Below are positions 44,301 through 56,300 of a stretch of 64,000 bases of DNA, in pieces (positions within the stretch are counted from its first letter, which is position 1; each line of letters starts with the position of its first letter). A program made the position numbers and the translations under genes. The notes below the pieces were generated by a model. It saw only the letters and a program-made list of their open reading frames with translations. It did not search any database and was not told where the DNA came from. The stretch comes from Caprella mutica (Eukaryota > Arthropoda > Malacostraca > Amphipoda > Caprellidae), in the NCBI GenBank assembly GCA_947561585.1, contig CANNZV010002539.1, positions 30,142 to 94,141 on the forward strand, given 5' to 3'.

Positions 44301-47300
44301 ATAAATTCAATGAATAATAAATTCAATGAATGATAAATTCAATGAATGATAAATTCAATGAATAATAAATTCAATGAATGATAAATTCAAAGAATAATAA
44401 ATTCAATGAATAATAAATTCAATGAATGATAAATTCAATGAATGATAAATTCAATGAATAATAAATTCAATGAATGATAAATTCAATGAAGGATAAATTC
44501 AATGAAGGATAAATTCAAAGAATAATAAATTCAAAGAATAATAAATTCAATGAATAATAAATTCAATGAATGATAAATTCAAAGAATGATAAATTCAATG
44601 AATAATAAATTCAATGAATGATAAATTCAATGAATGATAAATTCAATGAATAATAAATTCAATGAATGATAAATTCAATGAATGATAAATTCAATGAATG
44701 ATAAATTCAATGAATGATAAATTCAATGAATAATAAATTCAATGAATGATAAATTCAATGAAGGATAAATTCAATGAATGATAAATTCAATGAAGGATAA
44801 ATTCAATGAATGATAAATTCAATGAAGGATAAATTCAATGAATGATAAATTCAAAGAATAATAAATTCAAAGAATGATAAATTCAATGAATAATAAATTC
44901 AATGAATGATAAATTCAATGAATAATAAATTCAATGAATGATAAATTCAATGAATGATAAATTCAATGAATGATAAATTCAATGAATGATAAATTCAAAG
45001 AATAATAAATTCAATGAATAATAAATTCAATGAATAATAAATTCAATGAATGATAAATTCAAAGAATAATAAATTCAATGAATGATAAATTCAATGAATG
45101 ATAGATTCAATGAATGATAAATTCAATGAATGATAAATTCAAAGAATAATAAATGCAATGAATAATAAATTCAATGAATAATAAATTCAATGAATGATAA
45201 ATTCAATGAAGGATAAATTCAATGAAGGATAAATTCAAAGAATAATAAATTCAATGAATAATAAATTTCTGATGCAGAATTAATTTACTTAAACATAGTT
45301 TTTTAGACTCAGGAATGATATCAAACTGGAATAAAGTCGTTCCAGCTCCAGTCAGTTCCAAATTAAATGACATTCTCTCTAAATCTCTAACAGAGTGGAT
45401 TTAGAAATTTAGACTCGCGGCATTTTAGAAGTTCTTAGTGAGTTTTGTTACTTATTTGAATATAAAAGATTTACCGTTATTGCTCAGTTTTTTCACTAAA
45501 TCAACTGCAAGGTGTCATTAATATATACGACAGTAAAAATTGTTTACTAGGAATACATATAAACAGAAAAATATGACTGATAATCAAATGAATGACCAGG
45601 GATCAATTGACCTAGACCCTAATATTTGTGACTAGTGTACTTGCATGTTGAGACTAACGTGTTCTCAATAGTATCAATATTTGATACTGTACTATCCACA
45701 CTTCTGATCCGTGTCTTCAGATTTAGCTAAAGTAACTAATTGAATAAAAGGGATGATATTACAGTAAAAAATATTATAATTTTAGTTTTAATGAGAGAGT
45801 TCATTCATTTACAGAGTTCATTTTGTTGATATTAATTTTCGAATTTAATACAATATCATCTTATAATTATTATTTATTTATTTATTCTATTATTCTTTAA
45901 ATAAAGATACATAAAGTACACTTATACATCAAATACAACTCGTACAGCTCAAATTAAACAACTTTTCTCTTTAAAAGCTTTTCAAATAATTTGATATCGT
46001 GATTGATTATTAGAATCAATATTACATTCATCAGTCAGACTAAAAAGAGTGACCTGAAATGTACCTAAGGTATAATTTAAGCATTACTGTCGACCACAAT
46101 ATCGATGGTTCAAATTTTCTTAAATCGCTAAAACTATAAATTCTTTTATTTTCTAAAATCACAATTTAATATTAAACAGTTATAATTTTAAAGTATAATA
46201 TTTTGTGTAAAGCATGAAAAGTAGTGAATCCAAAATGCTACTCTGCGGAACACAAGATGTCGCTACCTAGTTTGTTGGTAAGTTTTTTTCATGAAGTTTT
46301 AACTTGATTGTTTGAATAATTTTTATCTAGCGGCTTTAGTTTATTTTTAATGAAGCTTACACTCAACTTGGTATATCAACTATAAACTAATAAATTTTTA
46401 ATTAACTTTTAAAAGCTGTTTTCACAAAAAAATTATCATCATTAATTGAGTGACGGTAAAATTTTATTACAAATGAAACAGAATTATTAATATTTCATAC
46501 AAATATTTTACCTGAGTGAACAATGTTAAATTTCTGCATTGTATTTTGTATTGATTGAAATAATCGATACGTTAAATTATAATCTGGGTACATTACGTTA
46601 AAAGCTTTTATGATAATTTCTAGATAATATTCAAGTTTAATGCCTTTTCTTCTTCGTGTTCGTTAATTCAAACGTGACTCTGGAAAGGTAAGTTCCAAGT
46701 TATCGGACGACTCCACATTTACGATCACATAAGAAAAAATATAAAATAATAATTATTTGTTTCACTATTTTTTTCAAGCTATTTCGAAATTTTTACTTTT
46801 ATATCTTTAATTTGGTTTCATTAATATTTATTCAAATAGGGTTCAGAATACATATAGCTATTGTTTTCAATACGTGATTTATGTTATGTGAAGAATTAAT
46901 TACACATATATGAACGTTCTGGATCTGTTCTATGTACTATTCACTTTTTAATAATCATACATAATTACATAGGAATGAATAAAATCTATTCATGTAAAAA
47001 TAAAAATAAAATAATAGAAATAAAAAAATAGAAAATTATAATATCACGCATTAAATAACTGAAATTGTCAGGAATTTACAGGTACAATTTCTCAGCAAAA
47101 ATGTTGAAGGACATGAAGACAGTCATTTACGAAAGGTGGGTAACTAGGATATTAATCTATTATTAAATTAATTCATAAAATTAGTCGATGCTTATCAAAC
47201 AGTTCATTCTTAAAATTACAATTTATTTTGCAGGAGCGTCATCCAATTCAAATGGATAGTCTTGGTAATCCTCAACTTCTCAACACCCGTAAAAAGTACA

Positions 47301-50300
47301 TTCGAGATGGTACATTGGAAAGAGGTCTACGTACCACCATCTGATATAACATTCTTCAAAGAAATAGAGTCCTCGTCGATTGTAGCTGCAAGCATTTGTG
47401 CCAGAACGGTCGAATGTTTCGTTGTGTGTGATGTTGAAGATGGTCTTCATGGTCTCTCAAGTGCTGAATATCGACCTGAATTCTTTGCGCCAGTTGATGG
47501 AACTGACCACTACCTCTGCTGGACTAAACTACCTAGTAAGATTTTTGTAATCCTAGTAATCTAGCCCTCAAAAGTTTGTTTACTTACCTAGCCGCTGGCA
47601 CGGGCGCACCAGTGCTCACTAAAACTCTTATAAAATCCTAACCAATTGACTTTTTATATTTTTTTCTTAATAAAAAACTTCATTTGATATTTACACATCC
47701 ATTGGTAAACGCCAATGAATAATTTTTCATTTAAAATATAATTAACAAACAAAGATAAGAAAAAACTAGTTTTTGTGTATTATTGTATGGGCGGGGCTTG
47801 TCACTCTGTACAGAGCTTGGTGTGCAAAAATATTCTCGCACATCTAACTAAGCCGATAAGGGTTACTGTTAACTGACTATATTGAGATTATAGTATCCCT
47901 TATGTACTCAAACACACTCGTGCATCTCATGACTGAAGAAATAAATTTGAATAAATGCTAATAATATGAATATCTTACCATTTATTATCTTCTTTTTGTC
48001 TAATCATATGTAGTTACGTGAAAAAGAAAAAGGCCATTGCGCCAGCGGCTAGGTCACTAGGGTTAATTAAAAATACGATATACTTCCATTAAGAATACGT
48101 ATATAATCTTTACGGAAGAGAAAACTGTTATCATTTCATTTTGTTTCTTGGGATGTTCTACTCATTGCTGTACGCCATTCTAAATATGCAATAAATGAAA
48201 TATGTTTCAGTGAGTTTCACACCCAGCAAACTGGCACAGGATGGACTGTACTACCACAACGAAAGACGTGCCATCAGACTCTCTGGTCAGGACTGCGTTC
48301 GGGCATGTCGAAGGATTACAGGATTTCGACTGGTGATAGCTAGATCAGATGCTCAGTTCGGTGCAATTGCCTCGAAATTCGTAGTGACTTCAGGTATTTA
48401 TTAATTAGACCATTATCAATTAATCTTTATTGCGATCAGGTAATTTGTAATGATAGAGTATTAAAACTCAACTACGACATAGTTTTATACGTATAATTGA
48501 TGAACATCTGTAGTAAATTTTTAAAGTAGAAATAGTTTTCAAGTGATTCCTATAAATTTTTGGTTCTAGAATGATGGTACAGGTACTTAGATATGAAGAT
48601 ATCCAGACAAGATTATCTTTTCCATAAACAAATATATTTTATCGGATTAAAATACTTCGGCAATATAGAGTTCAATGATTTTTTATTGATAGATGAATTG
48701 ATATTATTAAACGAGAAATGATAAACATCGAATGAAATTGTTCAAATGTTATTTTTTTGTTTTTAGATCAAATCACTTTCACGTTCTTCGGTGTAGTTCG
48801 CGTTGACACTAAAGGTGTTCCGAGCTATGAATGGCACGATGGTTCGGAGTTCACTATAAGTGCTAGAACTCACTATGACTACTTGTACCCAGTGATTAAG
48901 TACTACATCCTCTACGATGGTTTTCTGAACGATTGGGACGAAACTGCGAACTGCCTATGCCAAGGTAACCCTGAAAATGTCTTCTGGTAGACTGTCAAGG
49001 TATGGTCCATGGCCGGTAAATTCACACGTGGAAAGTTTCCCCGCGGAAAGTTCTACCATGGAAAATCTCATAAGCGTTAAACTAATTCAGTGGAAAATTC
49101 CACTATGGAAGATTCCTCTATTTTGAAAATAAGTATAGGTACATATAATTGAATTTACTTATGTATTTTATTATAGACTGATGGAATGATCAATACAATA
49201 TATTGTATACTCTAAAGTCTAAAGTGATGCATAAAAAAATTTGAGTAATAGATAAATAACTATTGCAAAATATAATTAATATAATAAAATGACTTGAATT
49301 TCAACATATACAATTATAAATGTTGTTATTTCAAAGGAGAATCCTTTCGTCGACTAATTTTCGTAAAAAGGATAATAACATACTCAGCATAAATGGCCCT
49401 TATATAGTTTGTTGTATGCCCTTGTTTGTTGTACTGCACACTTCATGAATATTTAATGACCTAGCAGGGGATTTTGGGGGGCGCCACGACCAACTTTTAC
49501 ACATATATGTATTAGATTGTCTTAATATCCCCTTTACGAGAATAAAAGTCTTGTCGACAAAATGTCTTTAGAAGAAACGTCTGGAAACCGAAATTGTGGA
49601 CTACTGTGGCAGTGGAACTTTATTATTGAATTTACAATACTTCAGCTTTATAATAAATTACCTACATTCAAATTTAAACTTATTTAAAAGATACCGTAGA
49701 GCCGATCGCCATAGCTTATTCCTGAGGCTTTGACTTAACATAACTCATTATCATAATTTCTGAAATTTTTAATCAATAAATTTTTGTCCGGCTGTCATCA
49801 AAATCACTTTTTTTAATTAGTTTGATTCAAAGTTATCCATTATTATGCGGTGAATTATTCCGTGAGGGAATTTTCCAGCGGTGGTATATTCCAGGTGGAG
49901 CTTTCCGTGGTGGAATTTTCCATGGGGAATTTATTTAGAACCGGTCTGGTCAAATTGAGGATTCTGATTTTAGATGATCATATTTTTGGTGGTGGATGGG
50001 AGAGAGAAAATCTCAACGTTTCAAATTGAAGAGGTTCATTTCCCATCATTTTTAACTAATAAGATTTTTCTCGCACTAGTACTAGTAATATCAAAAATGT
50101 TTGTCGATGAAATGTCTTAGTCACTGGAACCTAACTAACATTAGTTATAAAAATAATGTTTACCTGATAACATTATTCTCACACTAGCACTAGTAATATC
50201 ATGTATAACTAGTGACATTATTCTCACACTAGTACTAGTAGTATCATGTATAACTAGTAACATTATTCTCAAACTAGTACTATTAATATCATGTATAACT

Positions 50301-53300
50301 AGTGACATTATTCTCACACTAGCACTAGTAATATCATGTATAACTAGTGACATTATTCTCACACTAGCACTAGTAATATCATGTATAACTAGTGACATTA
50401 TTCTCACACTAGTACTAGTAATATCATGTATAACTAGTGACATTATTCTCAAACTAGTACTAGTAATATCATGTATAACTAGTGACATTATTCTCACACT
50501 AGTACTAGTAATATCATGTAAAACTAGTGACATTATTCTCACACTAGTACTAGTAATATCATGTATAACTAGTGACATTATTCTCACACTAGTACTAGTA
50601 ATATTATGTATAACTAGTGACATTATTCTCACACTAGTACTAGTAATATCATGAATAACTAATAAAATTATTCTCACACTAGTACTAGTAATATCATGTA
50701 TAACTAGTAACATTATTCTCACACTAGTACTAGTAATATCATGTATAACTAGTAAAATTATTCTCACACTATTTTTAGTAATATCATGTATAACTAGTGA
50801 CATTATTCTCACACTAGTACTAGTAATATCATGTATAACTAGTGACATTATTCTCACACTAGTACTAGTAATATCATGAATAACTAATAACATTATTCTC
50901 ACACTAGTACTAGTAATATCATGTATAACTAGTAACATTATTCTCACACTAGTACTAGTAATATCATGTATAACTAGTAACATTATTCTCACACTAGTAC
51001 TAGTAATATCATGTATAACTAGTAACATTATTCTCACACTAGTTTTAGTAATATAATGTTTAACTAATAACATTATTCTCACACTAGTACTAGTAATATC
51101 ATGTATAACTAGTAACATTATTCTCACACTAGTACTAGTAATATCATGTATAACTAGTAACATTATTCTCACACTAGTTTTAGTAATATAATGTTTAACT
51201 AATAACATTATTCTCACACTAGTACTAGTAATATCATGTATAACTAGTAACATTATTCTCACACTAGTACTAGTAATATCATGTATAACTAGTAACATTA
51301 TTCTCACACTAGTACTAGTAATATCATGTATAACTAGTAACATTATTCTCACACTAGTTTTAGTAATATAATGTATAACTAGTAACATTATTCTCACACT
51401 AGTACTAGTAATATCATGTATAACTAATAACATTATTCTCACACTAGTACTAGTAATATCATGAATAACTAGTGACATTATTCTCACACTAGTTTTAGTA
51501 ATATAATGTATAACTAGTAACATTATTCTCACACTAGTTTTAGTAATATAATGTTTAACTAATAACATTATTCTCACACTAGTACTAGTAATATCATGAA
51601 TAACTAGTGACATTATTCTCACACTAGTTTTAGTAATATAATGTATAACTAGTGACATTATTCTCACACTAGTTTTAGTAATATAATGTATAACTAGTGA
51701 CATTATTCTCACACTAGTTTTAGTAATATAAGGTATAACTAGTGACATTATTCTCACACTAGTTTTAGTAATATAATGTATAACTAGTGACATTATTCTC
51801 ACACTAGTTTTAGTAATATAATGTATAACTAGTGACATTATTCTCACACTAGTTTTAGTAATATAATGTATAACTAGTGACATTATTCTCACACTAGTAC
51901 TAGTAATATAATGTTTAACTAATAACATTATTCTCACACTAGTACTAGTAATATCATGTTTAACTAATAACATTATTCTCACACTAGTTTTAGTAATATA
52001 ATGTATAACTAATAACATTATTCTCACACTAGTACTAGTAATATCATGTATGACTAGTGACATTATTCTCACACTAGTACTAGTAATATCATGTATGACT
52101 AGTGACATTATTCTCACACTAGTACTAGTAATATAATGTTTAACTAATAACATTATTCTCACACTAGTACTAGTAATATCATGTTTAACTAATAACATTA
52201 TTCTCACACTAGTTTTAGTAATATAATGTATAACTAATAACATTATTCTCACACTAGTACTAGTAATATCATGTATGACTAGTGACATTATTCTCACACT
52301 AGTACTAGTAATATCATGTATGACTAGTGACATTATTCTCACACTAGTACTAATGCTACACTATAATAATAATCAAAAACCTATTTCTTGAAATAATCAA
52401 TTTAATAAAATTTTCCCATCAGTTTTCTTTTGTTTGTGGTTTTGATATTAATCTATCATTTCTATTTTAGGATCGATTTTTCTCAGCCGTCTTTTCAAGG
52501 CACGTCTTTTCGAATTACAAAGTTACTCATGAAATAAATTGAGGCGCGAAATCATTTTAGATCATAGGACCTGAGAAGAAAAATTCTCTTAGTAGATTTT
52601 AAATGTCTTTATTAGACAGCCTTGAAAGAGACTTCCGCAATTTTAGTTTAGGGTATGATTTAGATATATGATAATAAATATTTAATTCAACAAATTGTGT
52701 TTTCAGCACATGGCTTCACTATCTTTCAATTAGTGTGTTGGCAGAAGAATATATCGATATGATTATAAAAGTTTCTTATTTTCCAAAAATATGTAAGTCT
52801 CTATTATGGTAGCCCCTACTGTGAATGGAAATGTATACTCTGCAGCTGTCCTCGGTGTACTAACCGAGGCGCTTTACCTGTCATTGCTTAGTTTCTGATT
52901 GTTATGCTAGGTATATGTTCTCACAGTCAAGCCATAAAGGAAGAAGTAGTTTCTGATTGTTATGCTAGGTATATGTTCTCACTGTCAAGCCATAAAGGAA
53001 GAAGTAGTTTCTGACTGTTATGCTAGGTATATGTTCTCACTGTCAAGCCATAAAGGAAGAAGTAGTTTCTGACTGTTATGCTAGGTATATGTTCTCACAG
53101 TCAAACCATAAAGGAAGAAGTAGTTTCTGTCTGTTATGCTAGGTATATGTACTCACAGTCAAACCATAAAGGAAGAAGTAGTCTCTGACTGTTATGCTAA
53201 GTATATGTACTCACAGTCAAACCATAAAGGAAGAAGTAGTTTCTGATTGTTATGCTAGGTATATGTACTCACAGTCAAACCATAAAGGAAGAAGTAGTTT

Positions 53301-56300
53301 CTGATTGTTATGCTAGGTATATGTACTCACAGTCAAGCCATAAAGGAAGAAGTAGTTTCTGACTGTTATGCTAGGTATATGTTCTCACTGTCAAGCCATA
53401 AAGGAAGAAGTAGTTTCTGTCTGTTATGCTAGGTATATGTACTCACAGTCAAACCATAAAGGAAGAAGTAGTTTCTGATTGTTATGCTAGGTATATGTAC
53501 TCACAGTCAAGCCATAAAGGAAGAAGTAGTTTCTGACTGTTATGCTAGGTATATGTTCTCACTGTCAAGCCATAAAGGAAGAAGTAGTTTCTGACTGTTA
53601 TGCTAGGTATATGTTCTCACAGTCAAGCCATAAAGGAAGAAGTAGTTTCTGACTGTTATGCTAGGTATATGTTCTCACTGTCAAGCCATAAAGGAAGAAG
53701 TAGTTTCTGTCTGTTATGCTAGGTATATGTACTCACAGTCAAACCATAAAGGAAGAAGTAGTTTCTGACTGTTATGCTAGGTATATGTACTCACAGTCAA
53801 ATAAAGGAAGAAGTAGTTTCTGATTGTTATGCTAGGTATATGTTCTCACAGTCAAACCATAAAGGAAGAAGTAGTTTCTGACTGTTATGCTAGGTATATG
53901 TACTCACAGTCAAACCATAAAGGAAGAAGTAGTTGTTGTTGCAGTGCGGAGATTGGTAGCCCTGATTGGGAATCAGACTAAATCCAACCAGCAGGCAGAG
54001 AGCTAAAAGAAAAGAAAGTTCTGTTACAGCATAACATTATATTGGGTTATTACAAAGAAAAACAATATTAAATAATATCAATAATATCAAGAAAATTGAC
54101 AAAAATAGTTTCGAATTATAGTTTTTTAACAAACAATGTGAATGGATATGACTTCATTCGAAAGAAATATTTCAAACTTTGAAACTTCAATTTAAATCTT
54201 CAACAGGATGAATTTTATACTAAATATATTGCTGAATGTACATATTTATGGTAATAGCCAAGATTCATTTACCTTGTAGTTAATATACCTTAATAATAGC
54301 CAAGATACATTTACCTTGTTGTTAATATACCTTAATAATAGCCAAGATACATTTACCTTGTAGTTAATGTACCTTAATAATAGCCAAGATACATTAACTT
54401 ACCAGGTATACTACGCCTTGCTTTGAATTTTAGACTCTTCTGCGCATAACATATACGCACATATGAATACACAGATGTGACCCTGCAATATTAGATTACA
54501 TACTTTATGGCTAGGTATATGTACCGCGGGTTAAACACTTTTTTCGTGGCATACGTACACTGCACAAACAACCATAGACATATCCTTATATACTGTTAAA
54601 CCAGCAAATTCTTATATACTATTTAACCAGCAGTATAGTATATAGAGTTTGTATGTAATGTAATATTGCAGGAGGCATATGTGAGTTCGTATACTTTTAT
54701 GCGCAGAAGAGTCTAAGACTCGTATCAAGGCATTTAGTATACCTTTTAAGTTAATATATTTTGAGGATAATCCATTTAATGCTGAATTCAGCCAGTTTAG
54801 TGAAATAAAGAGAAGTTTAAGCATTCGATTCTAAAAAGAATGAATAACATACCTTGTTTCTATGTAAAAATAATTATCCCGGGTCATCGAAGCGTCTTTC
54901 ACAACAAAACTGTACTCATCTTGATACGAACCTACGCAATATTGTACCTTGTAGTTGATATACCTTAATAATAGCCAATAGGTGATCCGGTTTTATAAAA
55001 TAAAAGGATTTAGATATTTCAGTGGTCCTAAATTCCTTCTTAATTACCAAATATCTTGATACTAAATATTTCATCGAAGACTGATCTAAAACAGTAGTAC
55101 CAAAGCCCCACTCACGAGGTATGATCCAGAGGGCCCCCACTAGGGCTTTCATCCTGCTGGGCGTGAGTCTAGAGCTGATGTGAAGGGGCTTCACAGTGCC
55201 ATAGTAGTGGATGAGAGCAACGGCCAGAAGATGGTAAACTTGCACCGCTATGATGCCACTTCTAACAACCTAAACCACACGAAGTTATACTGAAGCTAAC
55301 GATATAAACAACGTACAGAAAAATAGTGATTGACTTTAATGCATAATTGTTTTTCTGTAATTACATAAAAATTAATTGAGATAAAAAATGAAATGTGTTT
55401 CCTCATATATCATTCTGTAAGTATTTTCAGAGGAATCTAGTTAATTCTCAGTGATCAGCGATATTGAATTCTGCTCATATACAATTTCTAGTTTAGAGAG
55501 TGCCAAATTCAAATTAGATTCAATAGGTAATATAGTTCAAAGAAATAACTCTTTTTGATATAATTTCGATCGGTTCCAAAGAAAATACACAAAAATATGA
55601 ACCTACCTCCAGTGTCAGGTTGATACAATTGTGAACCCGTACACCGTGAACGAATGGTAGGTAGGAGTGGATTAGGATGCCTGGCGAAGATAAGTTGATA
55701 TGAGAAATATAGAGATAATTTTCTATGAACATTTCAGCCGCAACTATTAAAAGATTCAATATTTTTTTAAAAGAACCTGATTCTTTCCACAATATTTCAA
55801 TCTCTTAGCAAATGGGGAAAGGCTTGACAGTGTTCTGTTCAGTCAGAATAGCTTTTGAGTAAAGCTAAGGTTTTTAAATTAGCAAACTGGAGGGCAGATA
55901 TCATGCTGACTCTTCGTAGAATACGGGACGAAGATGTTAACAACTGCATTGCTAATAGACTCACTTGAAGTAACGGCAAGACAGAAGGCGACGTTAGCAG
56001 TAGCCAAGGACAAGGAGAGTCTGACGATGGGGGAAATAGGCCTCTTAATGAAGGGGATGCTCATGAGAACTGTGGAGCTGAATAGTCCTGAAACCAGCAG
56101 GAAGCAAACCAGTACCTAAAATGCGAGAGAGTACTTTAAACAGCACCTAGAATCTGAAAAATTGAACTAAACAGGACCTAGAATGTGAGAAATTAACCTA
56201 AACAGTACCTAGAATGAGAGAAATTAACCTAAACAGTACCTAGAATGAGAGAAATTAACCTAAACAGTACCTAGAATGAGAGAAATTACCCTGATGTCTA

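Noticed and set aside
50141..52342. Large - strand open frame as a repeat-protein gene
   Set aside because: It coincides exactly with the 45-bp satellite, lacks a signal or domain, and lies in an intron of the GPCR; the open frame follows from the unit length.
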